DNA of 64,000 nt from JBDWFY01 sp039976075 (GTDB taxonomy: Bacteria > Pseudomonadota > Alphaproteobacteria > Rhizobiales > Stappiaceae), in assembly GCA_039976075.1 (NCBI GenBank), contig JBDWFY010000011.1, positions 1 to 64,000 of the forward strand, written 5' to 3'. Below, one piece after another: positions 1 through 8,202 of this stretch. The notes under the pieces were generated by a model. It saw only the letters and a program-made list of their open reading frames with translations, had not been told where the DNA came from and searched no databases. The stretch's first letter is position 1, and each line of letters starts with the position of its first letter. A program made the translations under genes and the position numbers.

Positions 1-104
1 TCGCCGTCTTCATCGGTGTCCTGTTGTTCCTCTATGCGGTGTTCGTGCCCCGCAGCGAAGTGATCGAACAGGGCGAGCAAAACGCCCCACAACCCGCGGA
101 GTGA
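1..104 (+). CDS. C-terminal end of a membrane protein, probably NorB
   Basis: An open frame enters from the left edge and ends at a TGA at 102-104. It encodes about 33 residues: a hydrophobic stretch (AVFIGVLLFLYAVFVP) that reads as a last membrane helix, then a short polar tail. The stop lies just before norQ. In denitrifiers norQ and norD usually follow norC and norB, so this is most likely the last helix of NorB, the catalytic subunit of nitric oxide reductase. The tail itself is too short to prove the family, so the name rests on gene order. Confidence 0.5.
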   Translation, partial: AVFIGVLLFLYAVFVPRSEVIEQGEQNAPQPAE

Positions 105-109
105 ACGCC

Positions 110-928
110 ATGCATGGAACACTCAATCCACCAACAAACAAACAGAACGGGGCTAAAACCCCGTTCTACCTGCCCCATGGTGATGAATGCGACATCTTTG
201 CTGCGGCTTTTGCCAATGAACTGCCGCTGTTGCTGAAAGGGCCGACCGGATGCGGCAAGACCAGGTTCGTTGCACACATGGCGGCCACTCTTGGCAGGAA
301 ACTCTATACGGTTGCCTGCCATGACGATCTGTCCGCAGCAGACCTTATCGGTCGTTACCTGCTCAAGGGCGGCGAAACGATCTGGGTTGACGGACCCTTG
401 ACCCGGGCGGTGCGTGAAGGGGCGATCTGTTATCTTGATGAGGTGGTGGAAGCGCGTAAGGATGTCACTGTGGTGCTTCATCCGCTCACCGATGATCGCC
501 GGATATTGCCGATAGACCGGACGGGTGAAGAAGTAAAGGCGGCACCAGGCTTTATGCTGGTCGCATCCTATAATCCCGGTTATCAGAATATCCTCAAAAC
601 TCTGAAACCCTCTACGCGACAACGGTTCCTGGCGATGGAATTCGGTTTTCCAGCGCCCGAGCAGGAAGTGAAGGTCGTTGTCAAGGAAAGTGGCATCAGC
701 GAAGCCCGCGCTGCGTTGCTGGTCCGGCTTGCCGGTAAACTCAGGGCTCTGAAAGGCCATGACCTGGAAGAAGGCATCTCAACCCGGTTGATCGTCTATG
801 GTGCAACGCTCATCGCCAGAGGCATGCCGGTTGAACGGGCTGTGCAAACTGCCATGATCGAACCTCTCACCGACGATCAGGATGTCAAACAGGGTCTGAT
901 GGATCTCATGACCGCCGTGATCGGATAA
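110..928 (+). CDS. norQ: NorQ/CbbQ-type MoxR AAA+ ATPase
   Basis: ATPase of the CbbQ/NorQ/GvpN group, which with NorD is needed to assemble and activate the NorBC nitric oxide reductase, acting in the cytoplasm at the membrane. A Walker A loop GPTGCGKT lies at about residues 44-51 and a Walker B-like CYLDEV near residue 108. The length, about 272 residues, is normal for the family. I chose the ATG at 110 because CGGAG sits 8 bases upstream; a GTG at 101 that overlaps the upstream stop is the alternative. The gene is 4 bp from norD and translationally close to the gene before it, as in a single nor operon. Confidence 0.93.
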   Translation: MHGTLNPPTNKQNGAKTPFYLPHGDECDIFAAAFANELPLLLKGPTGCGKTRFVAHMAATLGRKLYTVACHDDLSAADLIGRYLLKGGETIWVDGPLTRAVREGAICYLDEVVEARKDVTVVLHPLTDDRRILPIDRTGEEVKAAPGFMLVASYNPGYQNILKTLKPSTRQRFLAMEFGFPAPEQEVKVVVKESGISEARAALLVRLAGKLRALKGHDLEEGISTRLIVYGATLIARGMPVERAVQTAMIEPLTDDQDVKQGLMDLMTAVIG

Positions 929-932
929 AGTC

Positions 933-2870
933 ATGATCCAGTTGCCGTTCGAACCCTGGGAGCCCGAAGAAACCGTCGGCAAGTTGTGGCACACACTCGC
1001 GACCAATGAACTGACACCGACCCATTATGTCGACGCGGAGGTGACGCTCGCAGAGGTGTCCCGGCGGCTGGCTGTCTACTTCAGGGGACTGGGTGGAAAT
1101 GCATCGGTTGATATTCGACCGGTTGCTGCGGAAGTCAGTGATCAGCGCCTCTCGCTGCGCCAGAAACTGGGGCGCGACAAGCTGGCCATCGCCAGGGCTT
1201 CCTTTGATGGGGAGGTTTTGCGATTACCTCAGACGTTGGCCCTTTTGCCCGAGCGCGCTGCCAATGCCGCCCTCTACATCTGGCTGACGTCCTGTGCTGC
1301 ATATTCACACACGCGTCTGGATGAAAGCGATCCACTTGCGCGTGACCTGCGCGCACTGGCACTGGCCCACAGAACACAGCAGGCGGTTCTTGCCGATTGC
1401 ACGGGTTTGCTGCCGTTGTGCAGAGAATTGTCCGCCATTGGTCTCCTCCTGAGACCGACCCATCGCCTGCCAAAACATGAAGCCGCCGTAGAAAGCATCA
1501 TACGGCATCTGCTTGGGGATACAGAACCACTTTCGCCGCTGGCAAACACCTATGTGGCGTTGATGGAGGAGAGGGATCTTTCCGGTCTCAAGGCTCCTGC
1601 AAAGTACAAACCCTTTGCACCTGTGCCCTTGTGGTGTGAGTTGCGTGAGCTGGATTTCAGCGCACCCTCAGATGTTGCAACCATGGAGGCGGAGGCCGCC
1701 AAGGAAATTGACAAGCCCGGAATTTTCCGCGCACGGCGGCGCAAGTCCGATCAGGCCGAGCGGACAGACAGTCTGATCCTGCACAAGTTTGAAGCCATCC
1801 TGTCATGGGCGGAGTTCATGAACCTCAATCGTCGGGTTGATGATGACGACAATGACGATGCGAAAAAGGCGGCAGATGACCAGGAGGAGATTTCTCTTGG
1901 TCAGATTTCCAAAGCACCTGCCACCCGGCTCAAACTGCACCTGGATCTGGCTCCGGAGGACGTTGACAGAGAGAGATTGGCCGCCAAATGCCTCTACCCG
2001 GAATGGGATGTGCGTACCAACGCTTATTTGCCGGATCATTGCCAGGTGCTGGAAACAGATGCTTCTTCGGAAGGGACGGAAACCGGCTCGACTACCGACC
2101 CCGGTACAGCGAGACGAATTCGGGCGGTCAAGCGGCAGTTTGAAGCCTTGCGTCCGGGCCGAGTGTACCTGCCAGCACAACAGGATGGCGAAGAACTGGA
2201 CATGGAAGCTGTCGTTCGCGCACAGGCTGATTTACGTGCCTGTGGGGAAAACAGCGATAATATCTGGCGGCAATCAAGACCGCAATCAAGGGATCTGGCG
2301 GTTTCGATTTTGCTCGATATTTCACGTTCAACGGAAAGCGCCGTCGGCAATCGATCCGTCATCGAAGTCGAAAGGGAAGCGCTGACGGCTCTTGCCTGGG
2401 GACTGTCTGCCTGCGGCGATGATTTTGCGATCAATGCCTTTTCATCGCTCAAGCGGGATCGCGTTTATATCTCGCGGTGCAAAGACTTCGGCGAAGCCAT
2501 GTCAGAAGTTGTCCAGGACCGTATCGGGTCTCTCCGGCCCGGATTTTATACACGTCTTGGAGCTGCGATCAGGCACGTCTCAGGTGATCTTGCCAAACAG
2601 GGACAGAAAAAACGATTGCTGCTCATCATCACGGATGGAAAGCCCAACGATCTTGACCACTATGAGGGGCGCCATGGCATTGAAGACACGAGAATGGCGA
2701 TCGTCGAGGCGCGCCGTGCCGGCCATGCCGTGCATGGCGTGACGATTGACATGAAGGGCCAGGCCTGGTTCTCCAGAATGTTCGGGCAGGGCTGTTTCTC
2801 GATCATCCCCGATCCGGAAAAGTTGAGCATGGCTCTGCCGCTGATTTATCGCCAACTCGTCGTGGGATGA
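933..2870 (+). CDS. norD: NorD, von Willebrand A domain protein for NO reductase activation
   Basis: A 645-residue cytoplasmic protein that works with NorQ in maturation of nitric oxide reductase. The C-terminal third is a von Willebrand factor A domain with a MIDAS metal site, DISRST, at about residue 461, and a later conserved block LLIITDGKPND. The middle contains a highly acidic stretch (DDDDNDDAKK) near residue 305, typical of a flexible linker. It starts 4 bp after norQ and has no promoter of its own, so it belongs to the same operon. Size and architecture match NorD of denitrifying alphaproteobacteria. It converges on nnrS, whose stop is 30 bp away. Confidence 0.93.
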   Translation: MIQLPFEPWEPEETVGKLWHTLATNELTPTHYVDAEVTLAEVSRRLAVYFRGLGGNASVDIRPVAAEVSDQRLSLRQKLGRDKLAIARASFDGEVLRLPQTLALLPERAANAALYIWLTSCAAYSHTRLDESDPLARDLRALALAHRTQQAVLADCTGLLPLCRELSAIGLLLRPTHRLPKHEAAVESIIRHLLGDTEPLSPLANTYVALMEERDLSGLKAPAKYKPFAPVPLWCELRELDFSAPSDVATMEAEAAKEIDKPGIFRARRRKSDQAERTDSLILHKFEAILSWAEFMNLNRRVDDDDNDDAKKAADDQEEISLGQISKAPATRLKLHLDLAPEDVDRERLAAKCLYPEWDVRTNAYLPDHCQVLETDASSEGTETGSTTDPGTARRIRAVKRQFEALRPGRVYLPAQQDGEELDMEAVVRAQADLRACGENSDNIWRQSRPQSRDLAVSILLDISRSTESAVGNRSVIEVEREALTALAWGLSACGDDFAINAFSSLKRDRVYISRCKDFGEAMSEVVQDRIGSLRPGFYTRLGAAIRHVSGDLAKQGQKKRLLLIITDGKPNDLDHYEGRHGIEDTRMAIVEARRAGHAVHGVTIDMKGQAWFSRMFGQGCFSIIPDPEKLSMALPLIYRQLVVG

Positions 2871-2899
2871 ACGACGCCTTGCCGATCAATGGCCTGCTG

Positions 2900-4117
2900 T
2901 CACGTGGCGCGCGCTCGCAACAGGGAGGGCGCGAAACGCACCGAAAATCCTACAAACGCCATCAGCCAGCCAAGACCTGCCAGATGAAGCAGCAAGTCAT
3001 ACGGACCGAAATCAAGGGCGAGCATGATACGTGCGATCGCTGCCAGAAACACCGCTGCAAACATTGTCACGATCATGGGGCCAGCATGGAGCCGCTGCCC
3101 CATGTGCCCCAGTGACGCCCTCACCATTACTGATAATGTCATGCCACCGATCGCACCCACGCTGAGGGCGTGGACACCGGCAACTTGGGAAAAACTTCCC
3201 GGTGCGGCAATGGAAAGCGCTATCAAAGCAAAGCCCACGGGGATGAACAGGTAACTTATGTGCAAGACGGTTACGAGAGGTTCGCCGATTGTCCTGTAGC
3301 CTGCCCATCGTGCCAGTCTCACAATCTGAAACACCGCCGCTGTGATCAATAACGGGGCCGCTGGGCTGCTTTGAGGTGCGATGACCCAGTCCGCCATGGC
3401 GATAACGGAAACCGCAATCGCGATCATGTCCAGTTTTGCAAACTGGATCGGCATCCGTCCGGGATTTTCGCGTGCCAGCCAATTCCGCGTAAAGCTGGGG
3501 ATGATGCGCCCGCCAATCAGCATGATGAGGGTAATAACCGCAAGCGTTGCCAGCCTGCGGCTTATATCCGAAACACCGTTATAGTGAGCTTCCAGGTGAA
3601 AACCGATATTTGCAAGAAGAAGAATGGTCAATGGGGCCAGAACTTTCAGATTTCGCCAGTTACTCCCCGCCATAATTTCACGCGCCGTTACCGTGACGAT
3701 GGCTGACAGGAATGCAACATCGATGATCATGGCTGCTTTCCAGCCGATCAGGACAGAAAACGAAATCGCGATGCGTCCTGTCACCCACAGCAGCACAAGC
3801 CAGGCCAGCGGCATGCCTCTTATAGGCAGTCTTCCAGTCCAGTTCGGTACGGCGGTAAACAGGAATCCGGTAATGACCGCAGGAAGAAAGCCGAAATACA
3901 ATTCATGGATATGCCAGTCGACCGGGGAGAATAAAGTTGACATCTCCAGCTTGCCGTAAAAAATTGGCAGCCAAAGCAGGATGGAAAGTCCCGAATAAAA
4001 AGCGCCAAGTAGAAAAAAGGGACGGAAACCGCCACTGAGAAATGCCGGACCCTGATAGGGTTTCAATCGTGTGGTTGGCACTGTTGTCTCCTGGAAAGAT
4101 GGACTAACAACGGACAT
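2900..4117 (-). CDS. nnrS: NnrS family heme- and copper-containing membrane protein
   Basis: Integral membrane protein of the NnrS family, which has about 12 helices and protects cells from nitrosative stress during NO metabolism. Family features visible are an N-terminal FLSGGFRPFFLLGA block, the DWHIHELYFGF segment with paired histidines, and FHLEAHYNG and GVHALSVGAIGG further on. I place the start at the ATG at 4117 (405 residues) because AAAGGAAAC directly precedes it; the open frame extends 25 codons further but that part would overlap the nnrR promoter region. The gene faces nnrR, and a TTG-N8-CAA box lies about 68 bp upstream of its start codon, which suggests NO-dependent control by NnrR. 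Confidence 0.92.
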   Translation of the reverse strand: MSVVSPSFQETTVPTTRLKPYQGPAFLSGGFRPFFLLGAFYSGLSILLWLPIFYGKLEMSTLFSPVDWHIHELYFGFLPAVITGFLFTAVPNWTGRLPIRGMPLAWLVLLWVTGRIAISFSVLIGWKAAMIIDVAFLSAIVTVTAREIMAGSNWRNLKVLAPLTILLLANIGFHLEAHYNGVSDISRRLATLAVITLIMLIGGRIIPSFTRNWLARENPGRMPIQFAKLDMIAIAVSVIAMADWVIAPQSSPAAPLLITAAVFQIVRLARWAGYRTIGEPLVTVLHISYLFIPVGFALIALSIAAPGSFSQVAGVHALSVGAIGGMTLSVMVRASLGHMGQRLHAGPMIVTMFAAVFLAAIARIMLALDFGPYDLLLHLAGLGWLMAFVGFSVRFAPSLLRARAT

Positions 4118-4178
4118 GTTTCCTTTCAGGGCCGAATATGGTTCCTTGACTTTGTAATCGTCCTCGACTCGGTGATGA

Positions 4179-4192
4179 TTGCACTTAAGCAA
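4179..4192. promoter_or_regulatory. Candidate NnrR/FNR-type box in front of nnrS
   Basis: The 14-bp sequence TTGCACTTAAGCAA has TTGC and GCAA arms in the TTG-N8-CAA layout bound by Crp/Fnr-type NO regulators. Read toward nnrS, a weak -10 match (TACAAA, complement of 4151-4156) lies where a class II activator site centred near -41.5 would need it. The box ends two bases before the first possible start codon of nnrR, so it could also affect nnrR itself. The spacing is seen in the sequence; the binding is inferred. Confidence 0.5.
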
Positions 4193-4194
4193 AG

Positions 4195-4902
4195 ATGAAT
4201 GAGAATATGAAACAGCTCGATGTTTCCCTGATCAGCGACCTTCCGCCATTTGTCGGCATGAAAAAAGATGCGATACGACACTTGCTGGATCGGGCTAATT
4301 CACATCGTTATGAAAAGGGGGCCACCATTTTCCGGGATGGTGAAGAAGCCCATTCATTCTTCGTTCTGCTTGATGGGCATGTCAGGGTTGCGAAAATCAA
4401 TCCCGATGGTGAGCAAATCATTGCACGATACATATCAAGTGGTGAGTTGTTCGGAATAGCAAAGGCCATGGGGCGGACGACCTATCCGGCTAACGCGATT
4501 GCGGCAGTGGATTGTCTTGCCATCGCCTGGCCGACCCTCATCTGGGACGATGTGGCAGAAACGTCTCCCGGATTTGCAGCAAATTACCACCAGACGGTGG
4601 GCCGGCGGCTTGAGGAAACACAAGAGCGTGTGATGGAAATGGCGACCGCCAAGGTTGAACAGCGGGTAGCCAACGTCATCGTCAAGCTGGCCAATCAGAC
4701 GGGAAGGAAAACCGATGAGGGCATTCTCATCGACTTCCCCATTTCGCGTCAGGATATCTCTGAAATGACAGGTACGACGCTGCACACGGTTTCAAGGTTG
4801 ATGAGCGGCTGGGAACATGCCGGGTGGGTGAAGAGCGGTCGCCAGAAAATCACGTTGGTGGAAGGCCATAAACTGATGATGGTGGCGAGCGGAATGAAGT
4901 AA
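4195..4902 (+). CDS. nnrR: Crp/Fnr-family regulator, NnrR type
   Basis: A 235-residue Crp/Fnr-family transcription factor. Residues 15-120 form a cyclic-nucleotide-binding-like beta barrel (FRDGEEAHSFFVLLDGHVRV). The C-terminal winged helix has the recognition segment ISRQDISEMTGTTLHTVSR. The N-terminal cysteines that hold the FNR iron-sulfur cluster are missing, which fits the NO-responsive NnrR/DNR groups rather than an oxygen sensor. Its place between nnrS and the nor genes supports NnrR. The first ATG (4195) has no clear Shine-Dalgarno sequence; the in-frame ATG at 4207 is an equally possible start. NnrR normally activates nor and nnrS when NO is present. Confidence 0.85.
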   Translation: MNENMKQLDVSLISDLPPFVGMKKDAIRHLLDRANSHRYEKGATIFRDGEEAHSFFVLLDGHVRVAKINPDGEQIIARYISSGELFGIAKAMGRTTYPANAIAAVDCLAIAWPTLIWDDVAETSPGFAANYHQTVGRRLEETQERVMEMATAKVEQRVANVIVKLANQTGRKTDEGILIDFPISRQDISEMTGTTLHTVSRLMSGWEHAGWVKSGRQKITLVEGHKLMMVASGMK

Positions 4903-4922
4903 CACAGGCAGGATTTTCGTAC

Positions 4923-5141
4923 TCAGGCGACGGTCTTCGTTCTGACCGCCTGCAATTGTTTCAACAGCTCATCCTCATTCAGACCATGCTCGAAAGCCGC
5001 GTCACCGACATCGTGAAAAGGTGCCAGTAAGCAGCCTACGCATTGCATATTGTTTTTTATCAGTACCGGGATGACTTCTGGCGCACGGGCCATGATGACA
5101 TCCATCGTCATACCCATGTCTATATCGGGTTTCGCCGCCAT
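4923..5141 (-). CDS. DUF1858 small protein with CxxC motif
   Basis: A 72-residue protein of the DUF1858 type. The family mark is a helical domain with MDVIMARAPEVIPVL followed by QCVGC, giving Cys34 and Cys37. Such proteins are often found near hybrid-cluster, hemerythrin or NO-related genes; the reaction is not known. AGGAG stands 6-7 bases before the ATG. It is convergent with nnrR, 20 bp away, and has its own TTG-N8-CAA box upstream, so it probably belongs to the same NO regulon. Confidence 0.8.
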   Translation of the reverse strand: MAAKPDIDMGMTMDVIMARAPEVIPVLIKNNMQCVGCLLAPFHDVGDAAFEHGLNEDELLKQLQAVRTKTVA

Positions 5142-5187
5142 GCTGTTCTCCTGTCAGGCAGGATAGTGCGGCAAAATCGACGTGACT

Positions 5188-5201
5188 TTGTGGTGGAACA
5201 A
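5188..5201. promoter_or_regulatory. Candidate NnrR/FNR-type box in front of the DUF1858 gene
   Basis: TTGTGGTGGAACAA fits TTG-N8-CAA. Read toward the DUF1858 gene, a TATCCT -10-like hexamer (complement of 5160-5165) lies at the spacing expected for an activator site at -41.5, leaving a leader of about 12 bases. The inner bases are not palindromic, so this site is weaker than the one at 4179-4192. Confidence 0.35.
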
Positions 5202-5285
5202 ACAGTGTGCCGATTCCACATTTGTGCGGTCTACAACCGTGCAGAGTGTTTGGACGAAAGATCTGTAAGACTGTCCAAGGGTAAT

Positions 5286-6533
5286 CTATCGGTTCTTTGG
5301 ATCCAGTTTTCTCACCAGGTTCGAGCGCCAGACCGTGGCGATGAAAAACAGGGCGAGGGCAAACGCGCCGAGCGAAACCATGAACGGTATATTGGGGTTG
5401 GTGGCCATCGTCAGCCCGCCTATGAGTGAAATCGATCCCGAGCCGAGCGTAAACAAAGCAATTGAAACGCCCATGACCCAGCCTTGTTCAGTGCTGTCCA
5501 CTGCTTCGGAAAGCATGGTCAGCAGCGTGGGATAGGCTATGGAAAATGCCACCATGATCGGCAGTACCAGCACAAAAGCCAGCGCCGAAACCGAGTTGAG
5601 CATGAACAGCAGCACAAAGACCGCCATGATCAGGATGGTGACAACCATGGTGCGGATTTGCCGATAATGCTGCGACACCGGCCCCATCAAATATGTGCTG
5701 CCAAAGGCCATTGCCGCACCGGCCACCACGAGAATGGCGCTGCTGCCGAAGGTGCCGAACTTGAATGTCACGGCAACGAAGTCGTCCAGGAAAATGAAAT
5801 AGGAATTCAGCCCCAGAATAGCGAAGAAATAGACCAGCCCGACCCGCGCGACAATGGGATGTTGAGCGATCCGCCACAGGGTCAGAAAGACTTCGGAAAT
5901 TCCGAAATCTACCTTGCGCCGTTTTTTCAGTGTTTCTGCGAATGTGGTCTGAATCAGGAAGATATTGATGAGCACAATGACCGCCGCCACATAAGCCGGC
6001 GATTGAAGTGATGCATAATCTCCCAATATCGCATGGCTCCCCAGAACGCCGACAATGATAGGACCGCCCATCAGACCGACCGCCGCTGCGGCGACGATGT
6101 ATCCCATGTATCGGTCGCGTTCCTGCGTATCCTTAGCCAGATCAATCAGTGCGGCCTGCGCGATGGGCTGGTTGCCGGCGGTGAACCCGGCAACAACACG
6201 ACCCACCACCAGCAAAACGAAGCTTGAAGTCATGAGTGCCAAAATCGTCAGGATATATCCTGCGAGGGTGCCGGACAGGCAAATGAGAATGCCGTTTTTA
6301 CGCCCGATATAATCCGATAGTTTTGAGATGAAGGCTGCTCCGAAAAACCATGAAGCAAAGAACAAGCCGATCACGATACCGTAACGCAATTCGCGCGCAG
6401 ACTCAGGCATGTCATGGGGTAGAAATTCACTGCTGGTATTGAACAGGATGGCGGTTATCAACGGGTACATCAGCCCTTGCCCCATGATGTCAATGAAGAC
6501 CACCATAAGAAGCGCCCATCGTGAAATACTCAT
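5286..6533 (-). CDS. Major facilitator superfamily transporter
   Basis: A 415-residue MFS permease with about 12 predicted membrane helices. The loop between helices 2 and 3 carries the MFS signature ISKLSDYIGRKNG (Asp, Gly-Arg-Lys), and the first helix contains DIMGQGLMYPLI. I prefer the ATG at 6533 because the hydrophobic first helix begins there and GGGGAT precedes it; the longer open frame to 6602 would add a polar leader unlike the family. The substrate cannot be told from sequence. No metabolic partner is adjacent: the DUF1858 gene lies downstream and a metalloprotease gene upstream. Confidence 0.85.
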   Translation of the reverse strand: MSISRWALLMVVFIDIMGQGLMYPLITAILFNTSSEFLPHDMPESARELRYGIVIGLFFASWFFGAAFISKLSDYIGRKNGILICLSGTLAGYILTILALMTSSFVLLVVGRVVAGFTAGNQPIAQAALIDLAKDTQERDRYMGYIVAAAAVGLMGGPIIVGVLGSHAILGDYASLQSPAYVAAVIVLINIFLIQTTFAETLKKRRKVDFGISEVFLTLWRIAQHPIVARVGLVYFFAILGLNSYFIFLDDFVAVTFKFGTFGSSAILVVAGAAMAFGSTYLMGPVSQHYRQIRTMVVTILIMAVFVLLFMLNSVSALAFVLVLPIMVAFSIAYPTLLTMLSEAVDSTEQGWVMGVSIALFTLGSGSISLIGGLTMATNPNIPFMVSLGAFALALFFIATVWRSNLVRKLDPKNR

Positions 6534-6788
6534 TTTATCCCCGCTCAGACCATTCGGACACAACACTGTGCTTACATTCATAAAAGCACTTCGTTGTGCC
6601 AATTACGAGTACGGATTTTTTCCGCCGGAATGCTCCGATAGGTTGAATGTTGCTGCAACGAGGGGATGGAACCGCAGTACACCTGTTCCAAGTGTGCAAT
6701 CCGCCGGTTTGACCTCAGACCCGACGACTGGTGGTGTCCACCCCCGTTGCGCAAAGTGAAAGCGAGGACTGCACTGCCGGTCCAGCCC

Positions 6789-7949
6789 TTACCACATCAT
6801 CACGGCGGTATCTCCTTCAGCCCAGTTATAGTAAAGCCGGATCCGAAGTTTATACGTGCGTCCCTTTATCAGGCGCACGATGAAACGCGCATTGCGGTTG
6901 AAACCACTGTCGTCGTCGCCCTTCACATAGACCGGGTCGCCGTCGATATCCTCAAACAACACCATCACGGTATCGGTCCGTCCGAAAGTTGAGAAGGTGT
7001 AATCCCGCGAGTGGTCAGGGATGACGGCGAAGTTTTTTTGTTCGCCGGGCATCAACGCCAGCTGTTCGGAACGGAAAGGTTTCAATTGCGGAAGAACAGT
7101 CCCCACACTCATTGGCGGATAGAAACGCCGGATGACGTCGATATCTTTGGCTGATAGCCCCGGCGCAGGGGCAAGACCGTTGCGGAACCGAACCGGCAGA
7201 TCAATCAAACCGGCACCGAACGAGTAATGCATGATCGAATCGGGGTCCCAATCGGATCCCTCGACTGTCGAAGGGTTCAGCGTGTTGAGGATGTTGTTGT
7301 CCGTCTTTGCCTTGGTCCAGGGCGGGTTCTGTGTGCGCGCAAAATGATCGTAGACCGCCTGCCGGTTCCAGACGAGGCCCGCATTGGGGTTCTGATGCTC
7401 GTGCTTTTTGCTCAAAGCATGACCGATCTCGTGTATTGCGGTGTCCAGTCCATTGGGTCCAGGCTGAGTGATGTCCCAGCCAAAATTCATGGTGCGCTCG
7501 TTCTGGCCGACCTGCAAAGCAACCGTTCCGATATAGGACCACGATCCATCATTGCGCAAAAATCCGATGCGCAATTCGGCATCCTCAATGTCAGGAACTT
7601 CGGTGAATGTCAGGCCGATGCCTAAATCTTTCCAGACCTGAAAGGCCTGCCGCACAACCTCCCGTTCTTCCGCTGCGCCACCAAACAGGCCGTCGGTATA
7701 AAGGAAATAGTGGATGTTCGTGCCATTGACCCATTTGTCGCCCGTGGACAATATCGCTTCTTCCCTATCGGGCGAAATGCCGTCCTCGAATGCGCGTTTG
7801 GGTAAAACAGGCAGCGAGCAGACATGATGTGCGATATCACCCGCGTCATGATCATGACCGTAGTGGGCTTCCTTTACGCGATCTTCAAGCTCCTCTATTC
7901 GATCTTCTAGTTCTGAAAGACGTGTAGATTTCGTGCTGCGCGTGGCCAT
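6789..7949 (-). CDS. Astacin-like metzincin metalloprotease with C-terminal beta domain
   Basis: Predicted zinc endopeptidase of 386 residues. The zinc site is HEIGHALSKKHEHQNP: His173, Glu174, His177 and third ligand His183 followed by Glu184, as in astacins, but with Ser in place of the usual Gly. The Met-turn SIMHY is at Met240. Residues 1-30 are charged and heptad-like (SELEDRIEELEDRVKEA), suggesting a short coiled coil, and there is no signal peptide. The last 90 residues (YTFSTFGRTDTVMVLFE to the C-terminal TAVMMW) resemble a PPC-like beta-sandwich, usual in secreted peptidases. Export by a non-Sec route, or action inside the cell, are both possible. The nearest upstream gene is thiC, with no evident link. 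Confidence 0.8.
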   Translation of the reverse strand: MATRSTKSTRLSELEDRIEELEDRVKEAHYGHDHDAGDIAHHVCSLPVLPKRAFEDGISPDREEAILSTGDKWVNGTNIHYFLYTDGLFGGAAEEREVVRQAFQVWKDLGIGLTFTEVPDIEDAELRIGFLRNDGSWSYIGTVALQVGQNERTMNFGWDITQPGPNGLDTAIHEIGHALSKKHEHQNPNAGLVWNRQAVYDHFARTQNPPWTKAKTDNNILNTLNPSTVEGSDWDPDSIMHYSFGAGLIDLPVRFRNGLAPAPGLSAKDIDVIRRFYPPMSVGTVLPQLKPFRSEQLALMPGEQKNFAVIPDHSRDYTFSTFGRTDTVMVLFEDIDGDPVYVKGDDDSGFNRNARFIVRLIKGRTYKLRIRLYYNWAEGDTAVMMW

Positions 7950-8170
7950 TTTGCAGGCCTCCCTTCAATAAATCGTTCAAAAAATCGTTTGGCGGTGACG
8001 CCTTGCGTCACCTGTTCAAAAGTCAAATTTAAAAAAGGAATAATAGCATAAATCGCCGATAAAGTCGCCGCCGGTCGCTGCACAAATGTTGCAGCTTGCC
8101 GTCAAAATGTGCTGCGGAGAAGTTCTGAGGAATGACTGCTCGATGGGGCAGTTGCTCATCGTTTCAAATG

Positions 8171-8193
8171 CGAGACCGGCTTTGCCGGCCTCG
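8171..8193 (-). terminator. Stem-loop after thiC
   Basis: A 10-bp stem (CGAGGCCGGC, loop AAA, GCCGGTCTCG with one G-U pair) lies 10 bases after the thiC stop. There is no strong T-run, so it may act as a factor-assisted terminator or a 3' stabiliser. Confidence 0.55.
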
Positions 8194-8202
8194 CAACAGT
8201 CG

